Shown: positions 27,619 to 36,086, counted from the stretch's first letter. The stretch: DNA of 64,000 nucleotides from Dyella_B sp036746095 (GCF_036746095.1 NZ_DAIOEU010000007.1:1-64000); one strand, 5' to 3'. A program made the numbers and translations. The notes: generated from the letters alone by a model not told the origin.

Positions 27619-27711
27619 GCAAGGACGAAGGCACGTTGGGGTGAAATCCCAGCCGCGGAAGCCGCCGCAAACGGCGATGGTCATTCCGGCCTACAAGGCG
27701 GCTGGCGTTTG

Positions 27712-28365
27712 CTATTTGCATGCGGCCGCCTGGCATTCCCGCACCATGGCCAGCAAGGCGTCCCCAGACACCAGTTCGATCGGCTTGCCATGCACGAAAC
27801 ATTGCGCGTCGTCGGTGTAATGGCCGATGGCGACGATCTTCACCGCGTCGGCGCGGTGATGCATGAGCAGGCCGTACATTTCCCGCACCACCCGCACGTC
27901 CACCAACTTGGTGCGCCATTGCTTGCATTGCACCAGGACGGTTGTGTTGTCCTTGTGCAAAATCAGGTCGATGCCGCCATCCGCGCCGCCCAGTCCGATC
28001 TCGCGCACTTTGTAACCCTGGCGGCGGAATGCTTCGCCGACCAGCATTTCGAATTCGCGCCAGTCCATCGCGCTCAGGCTGCGCAAACCGGTTTGCGAGG
28101 TAAGCAGGCGATGCCGGCGCCGGCTGTCGATAAAGGAAATCAGCGCAGCGAGCCAGCAGGCGATCAACAGCAACCAGGCGGCGGGCGCGTAGGCGCCATC
28201 GGCAAGCGAGGTGCCCAGGGACTGGCCGACCGGACCGCCAAACGTGGTCATGCACCAGCCCAGTCCATAACGCATGGCAACATAGCCTGCTGCGCCGAGG
28301 ACGATGCCGGCCTGCCATGGCAGTTTGGAAACCATCTCGATCCCACCGTCTTTATGCGTGGCCAC
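27712..28365 (-). CDS. Membrane-anchored Mrr-type restriction endonuclease-like protein
   Basis: A 217-residue protein. The N-terminal half has two hydrophobic segments (WQAGIVLGAAGYVAMRYGLG and PAAWLLLIACWLAALISFI). The C-terminal Mrr_cat/RecB-like nuclease fold contains G-G-I-D-L-I-L and V-L-V-Q-C-K-Q-W, the D-x(n)-Q-x-K active site. The GTG at 28365 follows AGGAGGGGGCG and is preferred over an open frame extending about 75 residues further. A paralogue lies at 58281. It may be a membrane-tethered DNase, possibly for defence against modified DNA; this is inferred. Confidence 0.82.
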   Translation of the reverse strand: MATHKDGGIEMVSKLPWQAGIVLGAAGYVAMRYGLGWCMTTFGGPVGQSLGTSLADGAYAPAAWLLLIACWLAALISFIDSRRRHRLLTSQTGLRSLSAMDWREFEMLVGEAFRRQGYKVREIGLGGADGGIDLILHKDNTTVLVQCKQWRTKLVDVRVVREMYGLLMHHRADAVKIVAIGHYTDDAQCFVHGKPIELVSGDALLAMVRECQAAACK

Positions 28366-28663
28366 CGCCCCCTCCTGAGCGCCTGCTTTTTTCTTGAATG
28401 CTTGAATGACTCGCGAGTGCGAGTCGTAGTGCCTGTTTGAACTCGTCAAGCAGGAAGTGCGCCAAAGAACCGACGCTGCCAGGGTGGTCAAAGACTGCTC
28501 AGCCGAGCGCGGAAGACCTGGTGATAGTGCGTGGAAGTGGTTGTTTTGCCTAAAGCAGCGATCGACCTGCAATGTGATGGCATGCCCGCGCAAGGCAGCC
28601 TCGCCGCGGTGTCGCGGTGACTTCCTGCGTCACCTGACGCAATGGGTCGGCGCGGTTCGTCGT

Positions 28664-29173
28664 CTACGCAAGGAGTGGTCGCCGATAGCGGACTTCATCC
28701 ACGGTGACGTCCCAGATGCTTTCCGTGCGCGTCTGTCCATCGAGCGCCCAGCCATCTGCGCGGTAAAGGCGCTCGGCCCGCTGGTTGCCGGCCAGCAGCC
28801 AAAGCACGGCGTGACGATATCCCCGCTCGGCCAGGCGAAGCCGGGCAGCGGACAGCAGGGCTGTGCCAAAGCCACGCCCCCACACATCGGGATCCACATA
28901 AAGCGCGCACAGTTCTCCGCCATCGGGGGTGTCCGCGTCGCGGGCCGGCGCGGTGGTGGCGAAGCCGTGGATGGTGCCGTCTTCTTCTACCACCAAGGTC
29001 TTGGGGCGTTGCATGTCCTGATTGGCGAAGTCGTAGTGCTGGGCGCGTTCTCGCGGATCAAGCCGTGCAAGGTAGTCGCCAGGCAGCAAATGGCGATAGC
29101 CCGCCTGCCATGCGCGCACATGCACGTGGGCTACGCGCAAGGCATCGTCGGGTCGGGCGGGGCGGATCAGCAT
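28664..29173 (-). CDS. GNAT family N-acetyltransferase
   Basis: A 169-residue acetyltransferase. The acetyl-CoA loop is in ALYVDPDVWGRGFGTALLSAA (the V-x-P-x-x-x-G-R-G-x-G pattern), and beta-strand 4 is CALYVDP. The start MLIRPARPDDALRVAHVHVRAW is typical of this GNAT class (RimI-like). The substrate is unknown. It stands between the Mrr-type gene and the divergent SPFH gene. Confidence 0.88.
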   Translation of the reverse strand: MLIRPARPDDALRVAHVHVRAWQAGYRHLLPGDYLARLDPRERAQHYDFANQDMQRPKTLVVEEDGTIHGFATTAPARDADTPDGGELCALYVDPDVWGRGFGTALLSAARLRLAERGYRHAVLWLLAGNQRAERLYRADGWALDGQTRTESIWDVTVDEVRYRRPLLA

Positions 29174-29438
29174 GCGCGTGAGTCTCGCATGCTTGCCGCG
29201 GTGGCGCGATTTTTAGGCGAGGGTCCTGACCGCGTAAATTCTCCGCAAAAAAGGCGACGGCGGCATGGTGAGGCCACTCGTCAACGCCATGGCGTTGGTG
29301 CAAGATGCCGCCACCATCAGCACAGGTGCCAGCCTATTGGCAGCTGAGTGCATGTATACGTGGTCGTTATGCCGGCGAAGGCTGGAACGGCAGTAATGCG
29401 CCATGTAGATGCCTGTGCGCCATCAGGGGAAATCGCTC

Positions 29439-30359
29439 ATGCTCAATCTGCCGCCCAAGGACCCGCGTTCGCTGTTTGGCCGCTTTCAATTCGGTGGCGG
29501 ACTGCTGGTGGCCGTTGTCGTCATCATCTTGCTGTTCAACAGTATGTTCGTGGTTTCGCCGAGCGAAGAAGCGGGTACGCGCTGGTTGGGCGGTACACCA
29601 ATGACATCCGCGCCGCTCAAGACCGGTGTGCATTTCAAGGTGCCGTTCTTCGAAACGGTGGATCGCCTGCAAACGAGCCGTTCGGTCTATACGTTGAATG
29701 GCCTGGACGTCTATACCAACGACAACCAGAAAGTCACCATCGACGTCAGCCTGATCTACCAGATACCTACCTCGGCAGTGATGAACCTGCTCTATCACGT
29801 CGGGCGTGCCGGTTCGGTGGATATCCAGGCCACCATCCTGCCGGTGGTGCGCGACCGGGCGCTGGCCGCGTTCGCACGCTACAACACGCTGACCATTTCC
29901 GATCAGCGCGCCCAGATCACGACGCAGATGCGCAAGGACATCAGCGAGGCGTTGCAGCGCTTGTTCGACGTCGACGTGATCGACGTGCAACTGGTCGGCA
30001 TTCATTACTCGCCGGTGTTCGATCAGTCGATCGAGGAAGCCGTACGCGCCAAGAATCTTGCCGTGCAGGCAGAGAACACCGTGGCGCAGAAGCGCTACGA
30101 AGGCGAGCAGAAAACCGTTACCGCACAGGCCGAAGCAACCGCTGCCGTGGAGCGTGCCAACGGCGAGGCGCAGGCCACCGTGCTGCAAGCGCAGGCGCAA
30201 GCCAAGGCGATCGAGACGGTGGGGCAGGCATTGAAGAACGACCCTGAATACACGCGTTTCTACGGTTTGCAACACTGGAACGGCATTCTGCCGCAGGTGA
30301 TGGGCGCCGGGTCCATTCCGATGATCGATTTGAACAAAGGGCAGGATACCGGCAAATAG
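29439..30359 (+). CDS. SPFH/prohibitin family membrane protein
   Basis: A 306-residue protein with one N-terminal membrane segment (GGGLLVAVVVIILLFNSMFVVSP) and an SPFH domain (EEAGTRWLGG, GVHFKVPFFETVDRLQTSRSVYTLNGLDVYTNDNQKVTIDVSLIYQI). A long coiled coil rich in Ala/Glu/Gln follows (AEATAAVERANGEAQATVLQAQAQAKAIETVG). It is probably an inner-membrane scaffold related to HflK/HflC-like proteins. The ATG at 29439 follows AGGGGA. It converges on the GGDEF gene at 30398. Confidence 0.9.
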   Translation: MLNLPPKDPRSLFGRFQFGGGLLVAVVVIILLFNSMFVVSPSEEAGTRWLGGTPMTSAPLKTGVHFKVPFFETVDRLQTSRSVYTLNGLDVYTNDNQKVTIDVSLIYQIPTSAVMNLLYHVGRAGSVDIQATILPVVRDRALAAFARYNTLTISDQRAQITTQMRKDISEALQRLFDVDVIDVQLVGIHYSPVFDQSIEEAVRAKNLAVQAENTVAQKRYEGEQKTVTAQAEATAAVERANGEAQATVLQAQAQAKAIETVGQALKNDPEYTRFYGLQHWNGILPQVMGAGSIPMIDLNKGQDTGK

Positions 30360-30397
30360 ATGCCGGCATTCGTGCGCGTTTGCGTGGAAGCCATGCG

Positions 30398-32221
30398 CTA
30401 TTCCGCGGGACTTGCGTAGGGCGACGCTTCGGTGCGCCGGCTTTGGCCGCTGCCGGTGGTGGCGCGCGGTGCATAGTCGTCCATGCTGACCACCACGCGA
30501 TTGCGGCCGTCGTGCTTGGCGCGATAAAGCGCGCTGTCCGCGGCAATCAACAAGCGGCGCAGCTCGTAGCCGTAGTGTGCCGTGGCGGCGATGCCAAAGC
30601 TCGCGGTGAGCGGAACATCTTCGTCGCTGTCCACTTGCTGGATCGCTATGCGTATGCGCTCCGCACGCTCCAGCGCCTGGATGACCGTGCACTCCGGAAG
30701 CAGTATGCCGAATTCCTCGCCACCGAGGCGGCCGAACACGTCGCAGGAATTCAAATGGCACTGGCAGACCGCCACGGCACGCTTCAGCACGGCATCGCCG
30801 GCGACGTGGCCGTACGTGTCGTTGATGTCCTTGAAATGATCGAGGTCGATCAGGATCAGGCAGGCGCCGCGCAAGGACTTGCCTACGTAGCGCAGCGTCT
30901 GTTCCGCTTCATCGACGAAGTACTGGCGGTTGAAGATGCCGGTGAGGCCATCCCGGCGCGCCAGGCGCATGAAGCGCAATTGCGAGCGCTTGAGGCGGTA
31001 GAGCCAGAAGGCGATCGAGGCGAGGACGGTCAGCAGCAGGGTGATGTACAGGCGGCTGGTGACGACGGCCTTGTGGTCGAGGGCTTGTTGCAGTTGCAGG
31101 ATCTGGTTTTGTTTGTTCAGCGTTTCCAGCTCGCCCTTCTTTGATTCGACTTCTTGCTTGACGATTTGGTAGGCGAGGGCTTTTTCGCGGGTATCGTCGA
31201 GGTGTTCCTTGTCCGCGGCTACGTATTTTTCGTGATAGGCGAGTGCGCTGCGTAAATCGCCATATTGCCGCTCAATCTGGTAGAGCAACTGATACGCCTT
31301 GACCAGAGGTTCAGTAAGGTCACTCTTTGAAGCAATGTCGACAGCGGCCATTGCGTATTTCTGAGCATAAGGGATGTTCTTCTTGTCCCAATAGACTTGC
31401 GCCAGGAGAACATCATATTCCGCAGTAAGATCGGGGTAATCGAATCCTTTTACCTCTGCGTAATATCCGTCCAGTATCGAAAGTGCATCGTCTATCCTGT
31501 TTTGCTGCATGTCGAGGATGGCCATGTCACGGCGTATAGTATCTGCCGCCAACTTTTCGCCGACCGCAAGGCAGCGGTCTATGCCATCCTGGAAAAGCGC
31601 TTTGGGTACCGGGGTTTGGCTGCCGCGGGTAGCAGCCTGCAATTCGTACATATGCCCCAGGCAATTGAGTCTGCCCGTAGGGTATTCCGCAATTATTTGC
31701 TTGGCATAACCGGCGGCAAGATCATACTGCCCCGCTTCGCTTAATAATTGAGAGCCTTCACCCAGAATGTGTTCACGCGCTTCCCGATCGGTGACTTGTG
31801 AGAGATTGTCCAGCGCACGATCCAAATACTCGAAAGCTTCCTCGTAGCGGTGTCGTACGCCCAAGAGGTTTATCAGAACTGATGTGGCCTTTGCCCTTAC
31901 GCCGCTATCGGGTGCTTGGTTGATCACTGCTTCTAGTAACAACTTAGCTTTGTCACTCTCGCCAGCGTAAGTTGCCTGCCAGCCTTCCAGATAACGCAAG
32001 CGCCATTTCTGTGCCTCGGACATTTCCGTCGTGCGGGCTTCAAGTTCATGCAGTTGCCTGACGAACTCTAAATAATTGGTGGTCTTTATGCTTTCCGTGT
32101 GGTCCAGCTGCTGTGAAAAGTTCTCTAGAGCAGGTGCGGCTGTGGCCGCACCTGCAAACATGACAAATAGCAGGAAGGTCCCTGCGTTGCATTCACGGCG
32201 CTTGATTCCGTCGACGCGCAT
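30398..32221 (-). CDS. Periplasmic-TPR diguanylate cyclase (GGEEF)
   Basis: A 607-residue protein. A hydrophobic signal-like N-terminus (FLLFVMFAGAATAA) is followed by about 340 residues of TPR-type helical repeats, a helix, one membrane segment (LYITLLLTVLASIAFWLY) and a C-terminal GGDEF domain. The active site reads GRLGGEEFGILLPE near residue 500, a functional variant. The inhibitory site is degenerate (N-S-C-D instead of RxxD), so feedback inhibition is probably lost. The ATG overlaps the stop of the upstream small acidic protein (TAATG), so the two are translationally coupled and belong to the putative borosin locus. Confidence 0.92.
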   Translation of the reverse strand: MRVDGIKRRECNAGTFLLFVMFAGAATAAPALENFSQQLDHTESIKTTNYLEFVRQLHELEARTTEMSEAQKWRLRYLEGWQATYAGESDKAKLLLEAVINQAPDSGVRAKATSVLINLLGVRHRYEEAFEYLDRALDNLSQVTDREAREHILGEGSQLLSEAGQYDLAAGYAKQIIAEYPTGRLNCLGHMYELQAATRGSQTPVPKALFQDGIDRCLAVGEKLAADTIRRDMAILDMQQNRIDDALSILDGYYAEVKGFDYPDLTAEYDVLLAQVYWDKKNIPYAQKYAMAAVDIASKSDLTEPLVKAYQLLYQIERQYGDLRSALAYHEKYVAADKEHLDDTREKALAYQIVKQEVESKKGELETLNKQNQILQLQQALDHKAVVTSRLYITLLLTVLASIAFWLYRLKRSQLRFMRLARRDGLTGIFNRQYFVDEAEQTLRYVGKSLRGACLILIDLDHFKDINDTYGHVAGDAVLKRAVAVCQCHLNSCDVFGRLGGEEFGILLPECTVIQALERAERIRIAIQQVDSDEDVPLTASFGIAATAHYGYELRRLLIAADSALYRAKHDGRNRVVVSMDDYAPRATTGSGQSRRTEASPYASPAE

Positions 32222-32520
32222 TACGCCGTGGAAGCTAACAAATGAGAGAGCGATCGTTGAGCATCCTTTTCGGAAGGCTCCTCTTCATTTTCTTCTTCCT
32301 CTTCTTCTTCGTCCGGCGCGCCCGGTGCCTGTACGTAACCAACTAATGGTTTCTGCTGCAGAAGTGCCTGCAACTGGGCTACGTCCTTATCCAGAATGGC
32401 CGAGCGGAGCGAATCCTCAACTTCAGCATCCGCCAATGCCCATTCCACCTTTTCCTTGATGACGCTGCCCCACTGGGCCTCGCCACCCATTTTTTCCAAA
32501 AAACGAATGACATTCGACAT
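32221..32520 (-). CDS. Putative split-borosin precursor peptide
   Basis: A 99-residue protein. Residues 1-56 (MSNVIRFLEKMGGEA, then helices with DAEVEDSLRSAILDKDVAQLQALL) resemble the helical binding domain that fused borosin methyltransferases carry at their C-terminus. Residues about 57-70 (P-L-V-G-Y-V-Q-A-P-G-A-P-D-E) form a small hydrophobic, Gly/Pro-containing stretch, the candidate core. After it comes an acidic tail of mostly Glu, then SLSHLLASTA. The gene follows the methyltransferase by 171 bases on the same strand, and its stop overlaps the GGDEF start. The precursor role is inferred from this context and from remembered family resemblance. Confidence 0.72.
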   Translation of the reverse strand: MSNVIRFLEKMGGEAQWGSVIKEKVEWALADAEVEDSLRSAILDKDVAQLQALLQQKPLVGYVQAPGAPDEEEEEEENEEEPSEKDAQRSLSHLLASTA

Positions 32521-32691
32521 CTAAATTACCCCTGTATTACTGCTGTGGAGCCCCCTTATAGGCCGCCGTCATCGTTCCTGGACACGAGCGGTAGTCCATC
32601 ATATCGCGCGCCGGGAGCACGCGTGGCGATATCGAAACAAGCTAACGCGTCAGGCGTATTTGCCACTATTCGTGCATCGGAATGACCGCTT

Positions 32692-33480
32692 TCAGGCCAG
32701 GGCCGCCAGGCGGGTACGGATCTCGTCGTCGGCTTCCAGCGGCCGGGCCGGTGGAATGGCCAGGGTGTCGGCCATGCCTACTTCTGCTGGCGGCAGCCTT
32801 CCAAGCGGTAGGCGCAGGATGCGCGGTGATTCGAAGGGCAGGGTGGCGGCGCGGTAGATGACCACCTGGTGGTCCAGTGGGTAATGCCGCGCAAGCACGT
32901 CGACCAGCACCTGCCGATGGGCTTCGCCGGTGGAAAAGCGCTTGAGTGTCTGGTCGCCGGCAATACCGATCTGCCACAGGATCAGCCACGCGCTTGGATC
33001 GATACAACGCCGGTAAAGCATGAACTGGCTGGCTTCGTAGTGCTGGCAGCCGCGCGCGCCGGGATCGATGCCCAGGTCGGCGTAGAGGCAATCTTCGGAG
33101 GAAATGCCCGGTTCCATGTGGGCCGGAAAACCTTCGCCGCGCGCCGTCTCGATGGCCTTGTGCGGAACCCATGCGAATACGCCGGGATGGCCATAGAACA
33201 CACCGCAGACGCGCTTGCCGGTGCGCACCTCGGCCAACATGGCTGCCACCATCTGCCGGTAAGTCTTCATCCGCGACATACCTTCCCGGTAATAGGGTTG
33301 CAGGCTGCGCACGTCCTTGTTCATGCCCTGCAGCCATAGCTCGATGATGCCGTCGGAGACCAGGACGAACACCACATCCGCCTGTTCGATGTAGCTGCGG
33401 GCGCGCGGGCAGAGGTGAGAGCCCAGCGTCATGCCTATGCCTACGCAGGCCAGGCTGCCATTGGCAGGTGTGCCGTTCAA
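32692..33480 (-). CDS. Borosin-type peptide alpha-N-methyltransferase (tetrapyrrole methylase fold)
   Basis: A 262-residue protein of the TP-methylase superfamily. It has the S-adenosylmethionine loop F-Y-G-H-P-G-V-F (95-102) and ISSEDCLYADLGIDP (126-140). In addition, QPYYREGMSRMKTY (61-74) keeps Tyr64, Arg70 and Tyr74 with the spacing of the catalytic Tyr66/Arg72/Tyr76 of the fungal backbone N-methyltransferase OphMA. It lacks the fused C-terminal precursor, so it would be a split enzyme. The start is TTG at 33480, eight bases after AGGGGA. It diverges from the GIY-YIG-like gene by 69 bases. Confidence 0.82.
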   Translation of the reverse strand: MNGTPANGSLACVGIGMTLGSHLCPRARSYIEQADVVFVLVSDGIIELWLQGMNKDVRSLQPYYREGMSRMKTYRQMVAAMLAEVRTGKRVCGVFYGHPGVFAWVPHKAIETARGEGFPAHMEPGISSEDCLYADLGIDPGARGCQHYEASQFMLYRRCIDPSAWLILWQIGIAGDQTLKRFSTGEAHRQVLVDVLARHYPLDHQVVIYRAATLPFESPRILRLPLGRLPPAEVGMADTLAIPPARPLEADDEIRTRLAALA

Positions 33481-33549
33481 AATGGTATTCCCCTACTGCT
33501 TTACGTTGCAGTATTACGTGCCGGGACGCCATCGTCGAGCGCCGTGGCA

Positions 33550-34194
33550 ATGATGGGGCAGGCAGGTTTGAGCGAGCACGAAACATGGGGTGACTGGGAT
33601 TTGCCCGATCCGGTGCGTGGCGGACGAACGTTCGTCTACGTGCTGCCGTCGCTGGGCGAAGACCTGACCAAGATAGGTTTTACGCAGGCCCCGGTTCAGC
33701 GATTCCGCAGCTTCCATCCGCGTTTTTTTGCGTTGTTCGATCTGGAACAGGGATTGTTGGTGGAGACCGGGCAGCTGCGCGAGGCGCGCCGCCTGGAACG
33801 CCTGTTGATCGAACGCTGGCCTGAGCATCGCGCCTCGGCCCCCTTGTTGGTGGCGGAGACGGCTGGCGGGCATACCGAATGGTTTCGCGGCATCGGGGAT
33901 GAGGTGGATGCCTTCGTGCGACGCACGGCGGACCGGTATGGCTATGCGCTGCACGCCCCCTTGCGCAGTTGGCTGCATGCACGCTTTGCGGAACGGACGG
34001 ATCAGTTGTATGACTGGTCGCAGCGTTTGCTGGACATGATCGAATGGCAGGCGGCGAACGTAGCGGCAGAAGCGCGCGATCCGCGCTACGCGCGGGCGTT
34101 GCGCGATAATCTCGATGCGTGCCGCGCGGTGGGCATGGCGCTGGACAAGCTCGTCCCCGCCAGCGTGCTGGCGTGGTATGCATCGGTTTCGTAG
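33550..34194 (+). CDS. GIY-YIG nuclease-like protein
   Basis: A 214-residue protein. TFVYVLPSLGEDLTKIGFTQAPVQRFRSFHPRFFALFDLEQGLLVETGQ resembles the T5orf172/GIY-YIG fold (hydrophobic strand, K-I-G-x-T, then a helix with arginine). The rest, including ERLLIERWP and a helical C-terminal half, is unassigned. Whether it cuts DNA is not shown. Start at ATG 33550 or 33553. A REP-like unit begins on the last base before the stop codon at 34192. Confidence 0.6.
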   Translation: MMGQAGLSEHETWGDWDLPDPVRGGRTFVYVLPSLGEDLTKIGFTQAPVQRFRSFHPRFFALFDLEQGLLVETGQLREARRLERLLIERWPEHRASAPLLVAETAGGHTEWFRGIGDEVDAFVRRTADRYGYALHAPLRSWLHARFAERTDQLYDWSQRLLDMIEWQAANVAAEARDPRYARALRDNLDACRAVGMALDKLVPASVLAWYASVS

Positions 34195-34228
34195 GTTGGC
34201 TGCGCGAACGCGAACCCAGCATCGCCAT
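34191..34228. repeat. REP-like unit at a gene end
   Basis: GTAGGTTGGCTGCGCGAACG followed by CGAACCCAGCATC. It overlaps the TAG stop (34192-34194) of the GIY-YIG-like gene, as the 54236 copy does for the sigma factor. Confidence 0.55.
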
Positions 34229-34329
34229 CCACGCTTGGCACGGCGAGGCGGAGCACGCAACTGCTGACAACACGCTGTCAGCAGCAGGCACGCACGCTAC
34301 GCGCTCCTTACCGCGTGGACCTCAAGGAC

Positions 34330-35076
34330 ATGACTACACCCAGCATTACGCTGTACGCCACCCGCCCTGGTTTCGGCATGCCGGAAACCAGCCCGTTCGT
34401 GATCAAGACCGAAGTGCAGTTGAAGATGGCGGGCCTCGCCTACGTGAGGGAATCTGCCACGCCACCGCAGGCGCCCAAGGGCAAGGTGCCCTACATGGTG
34501 GATGCCGGCGAGGTGGTGTGCGATTCCACCTTCATTCGCGCGCATATCGAACGCAAGTACGGCGTGGATCTGGATGAAGGCCTGGATGCGCGCCAGCGTG
34601 CGGAGTCCTGGGCGATCGAGCGGATGCTGGAAGATCACCTTTATTTCGCGATGGTGTGGTTCCGCTGGATCGTGCCGGAGAACTTTGCCAAGGGTCCGGC
34701 AAACTTCGCCAATGGCGCGCCGGAGGAACAACGCGAACAGTTGCGCCGCGAAATGCAAACGCGCAGGGACGCCGACCTGCGCAGCCATGGCATCGGCCGG
34801 CATTCGGCAGCGGAAATTGCGGCCCTGGGCGTGCGTTCCATCGATGCGGTCGCTACCTTGCTGGGCGAGAAACCTTATCTGGTGGGCGACCGCTTGAGTG
34901 CGGTGGATGCGACGGCATTCGCCATGCTGGCGTCGATTCTTACGCCGTTCTTCGATACGCCGTTGCGCGATGCGGTGGTGGGCCGGCCCAATCTGGTTGC
35001 CTACGTCGACAAGCTGATGCGGCAGTACTACCCGGAGCATGCGTGGGCGCCGTTGGGCCAAGCGGAAGCTGCCTGA
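34330..35076 (+). CDS. Glutathione S-transferase/metaxin-like protein
   Basis: A 248-residue protein. The N-terminal thioredoxin-like domain reads ITLYATRPGFGMPETSPFVIKTEVQLKMAGLAYVRES, with the cis-proline in GKVPYMVDAGEVVCDSTFIRAHIERKYG. An all-helical C-terminal domain ends with 'AVDATAFAMLASILTPFFDTPLRDAV'. This matches the metaxin-like GST group. Cytoplasmic; conjugating activity is unproven. The ATG at 34330 follows AAGGAC. It lies 136 bases after the GIY-YIG-like gene. Confidence 0.85.
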   Translation: MTTPSITLYATRPGFGMPETSPFVIKTEVQLKMAGLAYVRESATPPQAPKGKVPYMVDAGEVVCDSTFIRAHIERKYGVDLDEGLDARQRAESWAIERMLEDHLYFAMVWFRWIVPENFAKGPANFANGAPEEQREQLRREMQTRRDADLRSHGIGRHSAAEIAALGVRSIDAVATLLGEKPYLVGDRLSAVDATAFAMLASILTPFFDTPLRDAVVGRPNLVAYVDKLMRQYYPEHAWAPLGQAEAA

Positions 35077-35106
35077 TTCCCAGTGCTGGTTCGCAACCTG
35101 ATTGCC

Positions 35107-35210
35107 GTCATTCCCGCTTTTGCGCACTGGTGTCCGGGAAAATGTTCTCTGCTCTTATCGGATGCTGACATTTTTGCCGGCAAACTCAACGCTACCGAGC
35201 CGTCGCCCAG
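35107..35210. repeat. Long dispersed repeat, copy 2
   Basis: It aligns with 8644-8765 without the ~18-base insertion. They share AAAATGTTCT, CTTATCGGATGC and ACATTTTTGCCGGCAAACTC, and then CTACCGAG followed by CGTCGC. No coding capacity. Confidence 0.7.
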
Positions 35211-35265
35211 GCCTCCGCCGGGACGGCGCTTCCGCATAAATGCCGGCCGCAGGCATGCTGGGATT

Positions 35266-35496
35266 TCATCCAGCCAACGTCCCCTCTCCACGCAGAGAGG
35301 GGATGTTTTTAAGGCAATATGCCCCCGGATGCTCGATGCCCATCTGCCGTCGCGCGTCCTTGTCCTTCTCTTCCACGCCTTGCTCAGTCTTTTGGTCGCG
35401 CTGCTTCTGCGCGTCATGATCCATCCGCGCAACTTCTTTTTCATTCCGGTCGGATGAACCCGGCTTTCTGCCGTTGGCCAATGTCTGGTCTTGCAT
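35266..35496 (-). CDS. Possible small hydrophilic protein, 76 residues
   Basis: The ATG at 35496 follows GAGGTAACGAAC. The product is highly charged and probably disordered (MQDQTLANGRKPGSSDRNEKE, then DHDAQKQRDQKTEQGVEEKDKDARRQ). Its last ~15 codons run through the hairpin at 35281, so the natural C-terminus may be lost. No homologue comes to mind. Confidence 0.4.
   Translation of the reverse strand: MQDQTLANGRKPGSSDRNEKEVARMDHDAQKQRDQKTEQGVEEKDKDARRQMGIEHPGAYCLKNIPSLRGEGTLAG
35281..35310 (+). terminator. Possible terminator hairpin
   Basis: CCCCTCTC/GAGAGGGG (35281-35288 with 35295-35302), 6-base loop, then ATGTTTTT. It could end transcription from the GST-like gene, though it lies 205 bases downstream. 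Confidence 0.5.
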
Positions 35497-35655
35497 GTTC
35501 GTTACCTCGAAGTGAAGCGCCGACGTTACGCGGTCGTGCTTGTGCATGCCGGCTAACTTGTGTGAACAGATTCATTCACATCGCCGCGTTGCCTACACAG
35601 AATTGATCGGCGTCCCCCTAGGCTGTGACTGTCTCCCAGAACCGAGGAGTCGCCC

Positions 35656-35973
35656 ATGGAAGTCAGTTTCAATAACTGGGGCGAGGCCGTCGCGTTCCTC
35701 TCCGAGCGTACCGACATTGCGCTGGAAGGATTGATGGCGCTCAGCGCGCAGCAAATGGTGGACCAGCAGGTGATCGCTGCGCTCCTGGCGTCCCATTCCC
35801 ACTTGAGAGCCGCCGCCGATGCGTGGCGGCAGATGGCTTCGGCTACCCTGCCGATCACGCACGTGCGCAGCCTGCAGAACGATCAGCCCGAGTCGGTGCG
35901 CGAAGCGTATTCCGAACGCATGGCCTACTGGGAGGAAATCTTCCGGCGGGCGATACCCCAGGAGAGCGAATGA
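35656..35973 (+). CDS. Hypothetical protein, 105 residues
   Basis: A small soluble, helical protein (MEVSFNNWGEAVAFLSERTDIALEGLMAL). Helix-rich middle AQQMVDQQVIAALLASHSHLRAAADAWRQM, and a C-terminal AYSERMAYWEEIFRRA. The ATG follows GAGGAGTCGCCC, an excellent ribosome binding site. No named domain is recognised. It precedes the creatininase-like gene by 114 bases. Confidence 0.6.
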   Translation: MEVSFNNWGEAVAFLSERTDIALEGLMALSAQQMVDQQVIAALLASHSHLRAAADAWRQMASATLPITHVRSLQNDQPESVREAYSERMAYWEEIFRRAIPQESE

Positions 35974-36086
35974 GCGCGACCGAATAGGGCAAAACGCGGG
36001 CAAGTGATGTCAAAGGGATGCGAAGACGTCAACGGCGTGCAACCATATGTGCCGTCGTTCTTCACATCCCTTTCTCGCACAGCCTC

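Larger units (their letters stand above)
35077..35655. other. Intergenic region with repeats and one doubtful small frame
   Basis: It holds the long repeat copy at 35107-35210, a hairpin at 35281-35310 and the weak frame at 35266-35496. Confidence 0.5.
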
